Part shown: positions 44,934-54,600 of the stretch, piece after piece
How the letters are laid out: every line of letters begins with the position of its first letter
Position numbering within the stretch: position 1 is the stretch's first letter
Source: Streptomyces sp. B21-105
Lineage (GTDB): Bacteria > Actinomycetota > Actinomycetes > Streptomycetales > Streptomycetaceae
DNA: 64,000 bases
Assembly (NCBI RefSeq): GCF_036898465.1
Contig: NZ_JARUMJ010000001.1
Location: forward strand, 3,286,001-3,350,000
Reading direction: 5' to 3'
The notes under the pieces: model-generated
The model's database searches: none
What the model was told of the DNA's origin: nothing
The model's input: the letters and a program-made list of their open reading frames with translations, nothing else
Program-made: the position numbers and the translations under genes

Positions 44934-45814
44934 CCCGTTGGCTGCTCACCGGCTCGGGCGGCATGCTCGGCCGTGACCTCACCGAGATGATCTCGGCAGG
45001 CGGGGCGCGGAGCCTCACCGCGCTGACCCGCCAGGACTTGGACGTCACCGACGCCGCCGCGGTCCGCGCCGCGGTGGCGGATCACGACGTCGTGGTCAAC
45101 GCGGCCGCGTGGACCGACGTGGACGGCGCCGAGGCCGAAGAGGCCGCGGCCACCCGGATCAACGGCGAGGGCCCGCGAATGCTCGCTGAGGCGTGCGCGG
45201 ACAGCGGCGCCGTCCTCATCCAGGTCTCCACCGACTACGTCTTCCCCGGAAACGCCACCGAGCCGTACCGGCACGACGCCCCGACCTCGCCGGTGAACGC
45301 CTACGGACGCGGCAAGCTCGTCGGCGAACAGGCGGTGACCGAGCTGTTGCCCGAGCACGGCTACGTGGTGCGCACGGCATGGCTGTACGGCGCCCATGGG
45401 CGCAACTTCGTCGCGACGATGCTGAACCTGGCCGAGCAGCGGGAGACCGTGGACGTGGTCGACGACCAACTGGGCCAGCCGACCTGGACCGTCGCGCTCG
45501 CCCGCCAGATCACGGAGCTCGGCGAGTCGGCCGTGGCGGGCGGGGCTCCGGCGGGCGTGTACCACGGCACCGCGTCCGGCACGGGCACCTGGTTCGACCT
45601 GGCACGGGCCGCGTTCGAACTGGCCGGGCTCGACCCGGAACGGGTGCGCCCGACGACGTCGGAGAAGTTCGTGCGGCCGGCCCGTCGGCCCGCGTACAGC
45701 GTGCTCGCCCACGACCGGTGGGCCGAGGCGGGTGTGGCGGTTCAGCCGCACTGGCGTAATCAGCTCGACGAGGCCCTGAAGGTGACCCTTCCAGGCGGGC
45801 GGACCGGCGCGTGA
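44930..45814 (+). CDS. rmlD: dTDP-4-dehydrorhamnose reductase
   Basis: A 294-residue reductase, last step of dTDP-L-rhamnose synthesis. LLTGSGGMLGRDL is the nucleotide loop, VNAAAWTDVDGAE and VSTDYVFPG are diagnostic, and YGRGKLVGE holds the catalytic Tyr/Lys. It overlaps rmlB (ATGA) before it and the flippase-like gene (GTGA) after it, so translation is coupled through all three. Confidence 0.96.
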   Translation: MTRWLLTGSGGMLGRDLTEMISAGGARSLTALTRQDLDVTDAAAVRAAVADHDVVVNAAAWTDVDGAEAEEAAATRINGEGPRMLAEACADSGAVLIQVSTDYVFPGNATEPYRHDAPTSPVNAYGRGKLVGEQAVTELLPEHGYVVRTAWLYGAHGRNFVATMLNLAEQRETVDVVDDQLGQPTWTVALARQITELGESAVAGGAPAGVYHGTASGTGTWFDLARAAFELAGLDPERVRPTTSEKFVRPARRPAYSVLAHDRWAEAGVAVQPHWRNQLDEALKVTLPGGRTGA

Positions 45815-47079
45815 GCCTACTGGACCGCATCACCACGGCCCTGCCGCAAGGCACGGCGTTCGTGGGCGCCGGCACGGCGGTGCTCGGCGCGGCGAGCTAC
45901 GTCCATCTAGCGGCGGCGGGCCACTCGCTGGCCGTCGACGACATGGCGAGTTTCTCGGTCCTGTGGACCGTGGTCTTCTCCATCGGCCTGGGGCTGTTCT
46001 TCCCGGTCGAGCAGGAGATCACCCGGATCGTGGCCGGCCGCGTGGTGCGTGGCGACGGAGCGCTCCCGGTGCTGCGGCGCGGCGCGGTGCTCTCCTTCGG
46101 GCTGCTCGCGGTGGTGCTCGTGCCGCTCGCCCTCTTCGCTCAGCGGCTCGCCGACCTGTTCTTCCACGGTGACACGAGCCTGGTCCTCGCGCTCGGCATG
46201 GCGTTCATGTCGCTGGCTGTCGCGTACGTCACGCGGGGCGTCCTGGCCGGACTGGGCCGCTTCCAGGCGTACGGCATGCAACTCGGCCTGGACGGCCTGC
46301 TGCGGATCGTGCTGTCCGGCGGGCTCGCAGTGGCCGGAGTGGACTCGGCGTTCGCCTTCGCGTCGGTCCTCACGGTGGCCCCGCTGCTGGCCGTGGTCGC
46401 CACGATCGGGCCGGTCTTCCAGGGCGCTCAGCGGGGGTCGTCGGCACACTGGCGGGACCTGATCGAGCACCTGGGGCTGCTCGTCGGATCGACCCTTCTG
46501 GCGCAGTTGCTGGTGAACATCGCGGTGATCAGCACGAAGCTGATCTCGACGGACGACGACGCGCTGGTCGCGGCGCTGCTGTCCGCCCTGGTCCTGGCCC
46601 GGGTGCCGCTGTTCGTCTTCGGCGCCTTCCAGGTGTCGCTGCTCGCGGGGCTCTCTTCGGCCGCGGCCGAGGGGGACACGCAGGGTTACCGGCGGCTGCT
46701 GTTGCGGGCCGCGTCCGTCACGGGGGGCCTCGGCGTGGCCGGGGGCCTCGGCGCCGTGGCGATCGGACCGGCGCTGCTGCCGACCGTGTTCGGGGCGCCG
46801 GACGTGCTGGAGGCGGCCGACTTCGCCTGGCTCTCGCTCGGCACGACGCTGTACATGCTGGCCATGGTGCTGGGGCAGGCGTTGCTGACAAGCGGAGGTG
46901 CGCGCATGCAGCTCATGTCATGGATCGTGGGAACGGTGGTGCTGGTAGCGGTCACCCTGAGTTCCCTTCCGCTGCGGACACGGGTCGAAGTGGCGTACGC
47001 GGCAGGGTCGTTCGCGGTGGTCGCCTGCATGACTCTCACCGTTCGCGCTCGTGTAGGCTACCGTTCGTTGCGCTCCTAA
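45811..47079 (+). CDS. Polysaccharide flippase-like membrane protein
   Basis: A 422-residue multi-pass membrane protein, about 12 helices, of the MATE/oligosaccharide-flippase superfamily. The N-terminal QGTAFVGAGTAVLGAASYVHLAAAG and FPVEQEITRIVAGR match Wzx-like proteins, which flip lipid-linked glycans to the outside. It is translationally coupled to rmlD (GTGA). Being encoded between the rhamnose genes and the glycosyltransferases makes flipping of the rhamnose-containing lipid-linked unit its probable job. Confidence 0.82.
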   Translation: MSLLDRITTALPQGTAFVGAGTAVLGAASYVHLAAAGHSLAVDDMASFSVLWTVVFSIGLGLFFPVEQEITRIVAGRVVRGDGALPVLRRGAVLSFGLLAVVLVPLALFAQRLADLFFHGDTSLVLALGMAFMSLAVAYVTRGVLAGLGRFQAYGMQLGLDGLLRIVLSGGLAVAGVDSAFAFASVLTVAPLLAVVATIGPVFQGAQRGSSAHWRDLIEHLGLLVGSTLLAQLLVNIAVISTKLISTDDDALVAALLSALVLARVPLFVFGAFQVSLLAGLSSAAAEGDTQGYRRLLLRAASVTGGLGVAGGLGAVAIGPALLPTVFGAPDVLEAADFAWLSLGTTLYMLAMVLGQALLTSGGARMQLMSWIVGTVVLVAVTLSSLPLRTRVEVAYAAGSFAVVACMTLTVRARVGYRSLRS

Positions 47080-47090
47080 GAATTAATTCT
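47079..47090. promoter_or_regulatory. 12-base perfect palindrome AGAATTAATTCT
   Basis: AGAATTAATTCT begins at the last base of the flippase-like stop codon and is wholly A/T in its centre, striking in this GC-rich sequence. It lies in the 158-base gap before the DUF2304 gene and may be a regulator site or part of a new promoter. Confidence 0.45.
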
Positions 47091-47237
47091 GTCGCTCTCC
47101 GTAAGCATGACGACAAAATGCGACGGACGAGCGGACTGCAGTCCGGCGGCCTCCTTCTGCGGCCGCCCATCCCCGGAAATTCCCTGGAAGAGTAGACAGG
47201 CCCTTTCCATGAGTCGTCCGATACACCGGAGTGCAGC

Positions 47238-47633
47238 ATGAGTTTGTGGATGCTGACCTCGGTCACCGGAATCTTTCTCGTCCTGTGCATCGGCGAGTTG
47301 CTGCGTCGCCGCAAACTCAAGGAGAAGTACGCCTTCCTGTGGGTGGTCACCGGCCTGGTGATCATCCCGCTCGGCTTCTTCCCCTCCGGTCTGGACTCGG
47401 TGGCCCGCGCGGTCGGGGTCGCCTCGGGCGTCAGCCTCATCCTGTTCCTGAGTGTGGCCTTCCTTTTCATCGTGTGTCTCCAGCTCAGCTGGGAGGTCGG
47501 CCACCTGGAGGAGGAGGGCCGGACACTGTCCGAGGAAGTGGCCCTGCTCCGTATCGACGTCCAGGAGCTGCGGTCCCGGCCCGCCTCGCAGCAGACCCCG
47601 ACCGCATCAGCCGAACGGGGGAACCTGAAGTGA
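47238..47633 (+). CDS. DUF2304 membrane protein
   Basis: A 131-residue protein with three membrane helices (VTGIFLVLCIGELL, AFLWVVTGLVIIPLGFF, LILFLSVAFLFIVCLQL) and a charged coiled-coil tail with EEEGRTLSEEVALLRIDVQE. The family is DUF2304, commonly encoded directly before polyprenol-phosphate glycosyltransferases, as here. It probably supports or anchors that enzyme. The next gene starts inside its stop codon. Confidence 0.88.
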   Translation: MSLWMLTSVTGIFLVLCIGELLRRRKLKEKYAFLWVVTGLVIIPLGFFPSGLDSVARAVGVASGVSLILFLSVAFLFIVCLQLSWEVGHLEEEGRTLSEEVALLRIDVQELRSRPASQQTPTASAERGNLK

Positions 47634-48364
47634 TCGACGGCAAGCGTGTACTGATCATCATGCCCGCGTGGAACGAGGCCGACGGCGTCGCCGACGTCGT
47701 CAAAGAGGTCTATACCACACTTCCCGGTGTGGACGTCCTCGTCGTGGACGACGGCTCCGCCGACAACACGGCCGCCGTCGCCCGTGCCGCCGGCGCGACC
47801 GTGATGAAGCTGCCGTACAACCTCGGTGTGGGCGGCGCGATGCGGGCGGGCTACAAGTTCGCGCACGACCGCGGTTACGACGTGGCCGTCCAGGTCGACG
47901 CCGACGGCCAGCACGACCCGCGCAACGTGCCCGAACTGCTGGCCCACCTGGAGACCGGCGCTGACCTGGTCATGGGCGCCCGGTTCGCCGGCACCGGCGA
48001 GTACCAGGCCCGCGGCCCGCGCCGCTGGGCGATGCTCGTCCTCGCCTTCTGGCTCTCCCGCATGGCGCGCACCAAGCTGACCGACGTCACCTCCGGCTTC
48101 CGCGCCTGCAACCGCGACCTGATCGAGGCGTTCGCCCGTTGGTACCCGGTCGAGTACCTTGGCGACACCGTCGAGTCCACGATCGCCGTACTGCGGGCCG
48201 GCTACCGCGTCGAACAGGTCCCCGTCGCCATGCGCGCGCGCGTGACCGGCACACCGAGCCAGTCCCCGTGGCGAGCCACCCTCTACCTCGGCCGCATAGG
48301 CATGATCCTGCTCCTCGCATTCAGCCGCCGCTCCTCGCTCGGTCCGGCGCAGAAGGGCAAGTGA
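47630..48364 (+). CDS. GT2 glycosyltransferase, polyprenol-phosphate type
   Basis: A 244-residue GT-A glycosyltransferase of the DPM1/DPG-synthase type, which loads a sugar onto polyprenyl phosphate. LIIMPAWNEADGV opens the fold, VVDDGSADNT and VQVDADGQHDP give the metal-binding aspartates, and MGARFAGTGE follows. No membrane anchor of its own; DUF2304 next door may provide one. GTG start coupled to DUF2304 and stop coupled to the next GT2 gene. Confidence 0.9.
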   Translation: MIDGKRVLIIMPAWNEADGVADVVKEVYTTLPGVDVLVVDDGSADNTAAVARAAGATVMKLPYNLGVGGAMRAGYKFAHDRGYDVAVQVDADGQHDPRNVPELLAHLETGADLVMGARFAGTGEYQARGPRRWAMLVLAFWLSRMARTKLTDVTSGFRACNRDLIEAFARWYPVEYLGDTVESTIAVLRAGYRVEQVPVAMRARVTGTPSQSPWRATLYLGRIGMILLLAFSRRSSLGPAQKGK

Positions 48365-49266
48365 GCCAGGTGCAGACCCTCGACATCATGCTGCCGCACT
48401 ACGGCGACACCGTCCTGATGCAGGAAGCAGTGCGCAGCGTGCTGGACCAGACCGACAAGGACTGGCGGCTCACCGTCGTCGACGACGGCGCTGAGGAGGG
48501 CGTACCGGAGTGGTTCGCCTCCCTCGGCGACAGCCGGGTCCACTACCAGCGCAACGAACAGAACCTGGGCATCACCGGCAACTTCCGCAAGTGCGTGGAG
48601 CTGGTCGAGTCGACGCACTTCACCATGCTCGGCAGCGACGACCTGCTGATGCCGACGTATGTCGAGACGCTTCGCGCGGCCGTCGAGGCCGAGCCGGACG
48701 CGGCGATCTACCAACCGGGCGTCGAGGTCATCGACGAGCACGGCAACCCGTCCACCTCACTCGGCGACGAGGTCAAGCGGCGGCTCTACGCACCGAAGAA
48801 CGAAGGCCGCCGGCTGGTGCTCTCGGGCGAGTCCCTCGCCGCGAACCTGCTCGGCGGCAACTGGCTGTACTTCCCGTCGATCTGCTGGCGCGCCGACGCC
48901 GTCAAGGCGGTCGGATTCCGCGAGGACCTCTCCGTCATCCAGGACCTCGCCCTGATCATCGAGCTGATCCGGCGCGGTGAGAAGCTGGTCGTCGACCCCG
49001 CGCCGGCCTTCCACTACCGGCGCCACTCGAACAGCCTCTCCTCGGCCGAGGCCCTGACGGGCGCCCGCTTCGGCGAGGCCGTACGGTTCTTCAACGAGGT
49101 GGCCGACGAACTCGACCAGCACGGCTGGTCCAAGGCCGCCCGGTCCGCCCGGCGGCACCTGTCCATGCGGCTGCACGCGCTGACCCTTCTTCCCGGCGCA
49201 CTGCGCCACCGCCGCTCGGACGCCGTACGCCGCCTGCTCGGGTACGCCCTGACCAGATCCGAGTGA
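48361..49266 (+). CDS. GT2 family glycosyltransferase
   Basis: A 301-residue family-2 glycosyltransferase. LDIMLPHYGDTVLMQEAV opens the fold; VVDDGAEEG, NLGITGNFRKC and MLGSDDLLMP (the metal-binding SDD) define the donor site. Unlike the preceding gene it resembles rhamnosyl- or other sugar transferases that extend a glycan. GTG start overlaps the previous stop. 78 bases follow before the first TagF-type gene. Acceptor and donor are not known; a rhamnosyltransferase role is inferred from the rml genes. Confidence 0.87.
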   Translation: MSQVQTLDIMLPHYGDTVLMQEAVRSVLDQTDKDWRLTVVDDGAEEGVPEWFASLGDSRVHYQRNEQNLGITGNFRKCVELVESTHFTMLGSDDLLMPTYVETLRAAVEAEPDAAIYQPGVEVIDEHGNPSTSLGDEVKRRLYAPKNEGRRLVLSGESLAANLLGGNWLYFPSICWRADAVKAVGFREDLSVIQDLALIIELIRRGEKLVVDPAPAFHYRRHSNSLSSAEALTGARFGEAVRFFNEVADELDQHGWSKAARSARRHLSMRLHALTLLPGALRHRRSDAVRRLLGYALTRSE

Positions 49267-49344
49267 TCGTCACGCGCCGGGGCCCGGTTTCACGCCCCGC
49301 AGACTCCCAGCCCGCCGAAAACCCCTCCGAAGGCCCAAGCCCAC

Positions 49345-51561
49345 ATGACTCCCACGCAAGCCGCAGAGGCGACTCCCGACCCTCGGTTCAGCATCATCGT
49401 GCCGGCCTACGGCGTCGAGGCGTATCTGCGTGACTGCCTCGACTCCGTGCTGAGCCAGTCGTTCGGGGATTTCGAAGTCATCGCGGTCAACGACGCCTCG
49501 CCCGACGCCTGCGGCGAGATCATGGAGGAGTACGCGGCGGCGGACCCGCGTGTAGTGACCGTGCAGCTGGAACAGAACGTGGGGCTCGGCCGGGCGAGGA
49601 ACGCGGGCATGGCCCGTGCCCGGGGCGCCTACCTGCTCTTCCTCGACAGCGACGACACGCTGCTGCCGGGCTCCCTGCAGGCGATCGCCCGCCGCCTGAA
49701 CGAGACCGACGACCCGGATCTGCTGGTCTTCGACTATTCGCGCACCCACTGGGACGGGCGGGTCACCCCCAACGCCAAGCGCTCGGTACTCGCCAAGAGC
49801 CCCAGCGGAACCTTCCGCCTGGACGACAACCCCGAACTGCTCGGGCTGCTCCAGGTCGCATGGAACAAGGCGTACCGCCGCGACTTCGTGGAGCGCTGGG
49901 GCTTCGTCTACCCGCAGGGTTACTACGAGGACACCCCGTGGACCTACCCGGTCCTGGTGGCCGCCGAGACCATCACGGTCCTGGACCGGGTCTGCGTCCA
50001 CTACCGCCAGCGGCGCCAGGGCAGCATCCTGCACTCCACGAACCGCAAGCACTTCGACGTCTTCGACCAGTACGAGCTGGTCTTCGCGTTCATCGCCGAC
50101 CACCCCGGGTTCGCACGCTGGCAGAGCGCGCTGTTCGAGCGAATGACCACTCACCTGCGAGTGATCGACAAGTCCCCCGGCCGACTGCCCGACGACGCGC
50201 GGGCCGAATTCCGTGCCCGATGGGCGCAGGCCGAGCGGGCCCACCGCCCTGCCGGCTACCGCGAGCCGACGGGCGGCAGCCGGACGTCGCTCGCCGCCCG
50301 GGCCGCCCGCCGGCTGCCGCGGCCGCTGCGCTCCGCCGCCCGCAAGGCCCGCCGGCTCCCGGGCAAACTGAAGCCGCCGGTGCGCACCGCGGTCCTGGCG
50401 GGCTACTACCGGGCGCAGCGGATGCTGCCGGTGAAGAAGGACGTCGCCGTCTTCGCCGCGTACTGGAACACCGACTACGCCTGCAACCCGGCGGCTGTGC
50501 ATCAGAAGCTGCTCGAACTCGCCCCGGAGATCAAGACGGTCTGGGTCCTCAAGGCGGGCTCACGCAGCACCCCGCCGCCCGGCACCGCCGTCGTCCACCC
50601 GGGCTCCTTCGGCTTCTGGCGTGCGATGGCCCGCGGCAAGTACTTCGTCAACAACGTGAACTTCCCCACCCGTGTGCTGAAGCGGCCGGGCCAGGTTTAC
50701 GTGCAGACCCACCACGGCACGCCGCTCAAGCGGATGGGCGTCGACCTGGTCGACTACCCGATCGCCCAGGGCGACCTGGAGATGCAGACGCTGATGCAGC
50801 GGGTCGACCGCTGGGACTACAGCGTCTCCTCGAACAGCTTCACCACGGCCGTCTGGGAACGCGCCTACCCGGCCGAGTACACCTCCTTGGACTACGGCTA
50901 CCCCCGCAACGACGTCCTGGTGAACGCCACCGACGAGGACCGGGCGCGCGCCCGCGAGAAGCTCGGCCTCGCCCCCGGCGCCAAGGTCGTGCTGTACGCG
51001 CCGACCCACCGTGACTACCACGTGCGCCCACGGCCGCTGCTCGACCTGGAGCACTTCGCGGAGCGGCTCGGCGAGGACTTCACCGTGCTGGCACGGGCCC
51101 ACTACTTCAACCTGGTCACGGGGGCCGGCGCCGCCGACGGCTCCCGCATCGTCGACGTGAGCGGACACACCTCGATCGAGGAGCTGTACCTCGCGGCCGA
51201 CTGCCTGCTGACCGACTACTCGTCGCTGATGTTCGACTACGCGCTGCTGGACCGGCCCATCGTGATCTTCGCCAACGACTGGGAGATCTACCGGGCCACC
51301 CGCGGCACGTACTTCGACATCCACGTCGAATCACCGGGCCACGTGGTGGAAACCGAGGAGGACCTCCTCGGCGTCTTCCTTTCGGGACGCTGGTCCGACG
51401 ACAGCGCGGCGAAGGCACGGGCGGAGTTCCGCAGGCGGTTCTGTGAGTACGACGACGGCCGGGCCGCCGAACGGCTGGTCCGCAGGGTATTCCTCGACCA
51501 GGAGCAGGTTCCACCGGTGGCCGTCTCCCCGGAGCGTCCGAGCAGTCCCGCACGCGGCTAG
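49345..51561 (+). CDS. GT2 / CDP-glycerol glycerophosphotransferase-type fusion (738 residues)
   Basis: A two-domain enzyme. Residues about 14-240 are a GT2 domain (SIIVPAYGVEAYLRDCLDSV, FLDSDDTLLPGS). Residues about 365-720 are a TagB/TagF-type polyol-phosphate transferase with QTHHGTPLKRMG near 455, DYGYPRNDVL, YAPTHRDYHV and TDYSSLMFDY near 625. TagF-type domains move a polyol phosphate or glycosyl phosphate from its CDP-activated donor to a growing polymer. In S. coelicolor, genes at this location take part in making a poly-diglycosylphosphate wall polymer. Which domain works on which substrate is unknown. Start supported by the absence of other in-frame starts near the conserved region. 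Confidence 0.9.
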   Translation: MTPTQAAEATPDPRFSIIVPAYGVEAYLRDCLDSVLSQSFGDFEVIAVNDASPDACGEIMEEYAAADPRVVTVQLEQNVGLGRARNAGMARARGAYLLFLDSDDTLLPGSLQAIARRLNETDDPDLLVFDYSRTHWDGRVTPNAKRSVLAKSPSGTFRLDDNPELLGLLQVAWNKAYRRDFVERWGFVYPQGYYEDTPWTYPVLVAAETITVLDRVCVHYRQRRQGSILHSTNRKHFDVFDQYELVFAFIADHPGFARWQSALFERMTTHLRVIDKSPGRLPDDARAEFRARWAQAERAHRPAGYREPTGGSRTSLAARAARRLPRPLRSAARKARRLPGKLKPPVRTAVLAGYYRAQRMLPVKKDVAVFAAYWNTDYACNPAAVHQKLLELAPEIKTVWVLKAGSRSTPPPGTAVVHPGSFGFWRAMARGKYFVNNVNFPTRVLKRPGQVYVQTHHGTPLKRMGVDLVDYPIAQGDLEMQTLMQRVDRWDYSVSSNSFTTAVWERAYPAEYTSLDYGYPRNDVLVNATDEDRARAREKLGLAPGAKVVLYAPTHRDYHVRPRPLLDLEHFAERLGEDFTVLARAHYFNLVTGAGAADGSRIVDVSGHTSIEELYLAADCLLTDYSSLMFDYALLDRPIVIFANDWEIYRATRGTYFDIHVESPGHVVETEEDLLGVFLSGRWSDDSAAKARAEFRRRFCEYDDGRAAERLVRRVFLDQEQVPPVAVSPERPSSPARG

Positions 51562-51631
51562 AGCTAGCGTGGTGGACGAGCCCGGCTGCCGCCGCCGCAA
51601 ACGAACACCTGAGAAAGGCCCAGTACCCCAG

Positions 51632-54600
51632 ATGTCTCCCCGTCTGTCACTAGTCGTTCCCGCCTACAACGTGGAACTCTTCCTCGACGAGTGCCTGCAG
51701 TCGATCGCGGACCAGACGTTCACCGACTGGGAGGCGATCGTCGTGGACGACGGCTCCACCGACGGCAGCCTGGCGATCGCCGAGCGGTGGGCGGCCAAGG
51801 ACGAACGGTTCCGGGTCGTCGTGCAGAAGAACAAGGGTCTGGGGCCGGCCCGCAACACCGGTGTCGCTCATCTGACCGAAGGCACCGAGTTCCTGGCCTT
51901 CGTCGACAGCGACGACATCGTGCTGCCCGACGCCTACCAGCGGTGCATCGCCAGTCTGGAGGAGTCCGGCTCGGACTTCGTCAGCGGCAACGTCAACCTG
52001 CTCAAGGCCGGCGAGATCCTGAGCTCCCCGCTGCACGCCAAACGACTGGGCACCGACCGCAGGCGGACCCACATCAGCCGCGACAAGGACCTCGTCTACG
52101 ACCGCACGGCCTGGAACAAGGTCTTCCGCCGCTCGTTCTGGGACAAGCACGCCTTCGAATTCCCGGGCATCCTCTACGAGGACGCCCCGGTCACCCTGCC
52201 CGCGCACTTCCTGGCCTCCGCCGTCGACGTGCTCAGCGAGCCGGTCTACCTGTGGCGCCAGCGCACCGGCGGCGCCCCCTCCATCACCCAGCGCCGCACC
52301 GAGCCGGTCAACGTCCGCGACCGCATAAAGTCGTGCGCCTCCGTGAGCCGGTTCCTGGCCGGCGAGCCGGGCGAGGCGTACGCCCAGCACAAGCGCTGGT
52401 ACGACGAGATCTTCATCACCGATGAGCTGCCGCTCTTCATGGGCGTCCTCGACCAGGCAGGCGACGAGTTCCGCGAACTGTTCATGTCCGGCGCCGCCGA
52501 CTTCCTCAGCCGGGTCGACCCACAGGTCATGCCCCGGCTGCCGGTCTCACTGCGCCTGAAGTGCCACCTGATCCGTGAGAGTCGTCTCGACGAGCTCATG
52601 GAGCTCGTCGCGTACGAGCGCGAGACCGGCCGGGCCGTGCCGGTGGTCCGACAGGGCCTGCGCTACTTCGCCGACTACCCGGTGATCGACAAGAAGCGCA
52701 TGGTGCCCCGTTCGGTGCTGCGTGTGGACTCCGACTTCGCCGCCCGTGCCCGCGCCGAGGAGATCGTCTGGCGCGACGGCAGACTGCACGTCGACGGCCA
52801 CGCCTACATCCGCAACCTCGCCGCCCCCCGCCCGCAGCCGACCACCCTGCGTGTGCTGATGCTGCGCGAGACCGGCAGCCGGCGCACGGTCCTGGTGCGG
52901 CCCAGCCGGACCCAGGCCTCGCGCGCCACGCAGACCTCCGGTCAGTCGCTGCACAACTACGACTGGTCTGGCTTCTCCCTCGATCTGGACCCGGCCAAGC
53001 TCAGGGCTCGCGGTGGCTGGCGTGACGCCGTGTGGCGGGTCACCGTCGCCACCGTCCAGCAGGGCATCGTGCGCCACACCCGGCTCAAGGCCGGCGAGAG
53101 CGGCAGCGCCGAGAGCCCGGCCCCGTTCTGGGTGGAGAAGGACGTGCGGGTGGTCCCCTTCGTCAACGACGATCACCTGTATGTGCGTGTCGAGCGGGTC
53201 CGCGCCAGGCTGACCGGCCACCAGGCCGTGGACGGGGTCCTGGAACTGACCGGCGACCTCGGTCACGAGGCCGCCGTCGGCGACGCGGCGCTCGCCCTGC
53301 GTCTCAAGCACGGCTCGACGGCGGCGACGCTGGAGTACCCGGTGGAGCGCGCTGCCGGCCAAAAGTTCTCTCTCCGGGTCCCGCTCGCCGACCTGGACGT
53401 CGAGGGCCGCGACTCCGTGAACCTGGAGAGCGTGGACAAGTGGACGGCCGAGCTGCTGATCGGCGACTCCCAGCGCGGGTTCTCCGTGGCCGTCGGCCGC
53501 GGCCAGAACGACCTGATTTCGCAGCACTCGCTCGACGGCAGACCGACCGCCGAGTGGGGCGGGCGCGTCGCGGCAGTCACCGACGACGGCGTGGGGCGCC
53601 TGGCGTTGCGCACCCAGCCCGTGCAGCCCATGATCGGCGAACTCTCCGTCACCGCCGAGGGTCGGATCGTCCTGACGGGCTCACTGCCCGTGTCCGAGGA
53701 CGAGCCGGTCGAGATCGTGCTGCGTCACAGTCGGCACGCCGAGGAACACACCCACCCGACCACTGTCGCCGACGGCGCCTTCCGGGCCGACTTCCTGCCC
53801 GTCCCCGACGGCCTCAGCGAGGTGCCGCTGCGCCAGGGCCGCTGGTACCTGTTCGCCCGCTCCACCCGGACCCGGGTCGAGGTGCCGGTCCGTGTCGTGC
53901 CGTCGGCGCTCGATGCCCTGCCCATGCACTTCTCCCTCCGCGGCCGGGACTACACGCTCACCCACCGCTTCTTCGACCGGCTCCTGATCGAGGCGGCGCC
54001 CGACCTGGGCCCCGACGAGTTCGGCTGGTTCCGTCAGCGGGACATGCGCACCACCGTGTACGAGCAGGCACGCACGGCCCCGCTGCGGGACACGGTCCTG
54101 TACGCCTCCTTCTCCGGCCGCCAGTTCTCGGACTCGCCACGCGCGGTCTACGAGGAGTTGTTGCGCCAGGGCTCCGACATGGAGCACATCTGGGTCGTGG
54201 AGGACCGCCGCGCCGAGATCCCCAAGGGCGTCAAGGTCATCCGGCGCTGGAGCCGCGAGTGGTACGAGGCGCTCGGCCGCAGCCGGTACGTCGTCACCAA
54301 CACGCACCTGCCGCACTGGATCCGGCGCCGCGAGGGCCAGGTCATCGTGCAGACCTGGCACGGCACTCCGCTCAAGCGGATCGGTCACGACATCGACAGT
54401 GTCCAGTTCGCCGACCGCTCGTACCTGTCGAAGGTCGCGGAGGAGACGCCGAGCTGGAGCTTCCTCGTGTCGCCGAACCGGTTCTCGACGCCGATCATGA
54501 AGCGTGCGTTCCAGTACGACGGCGAGATCCTGGAGTCGGGCTACCCGCGCAACGACGTCCTGCTCTCCAAGGAGACGGAGGACCGGGCGCGGACCGTGCG

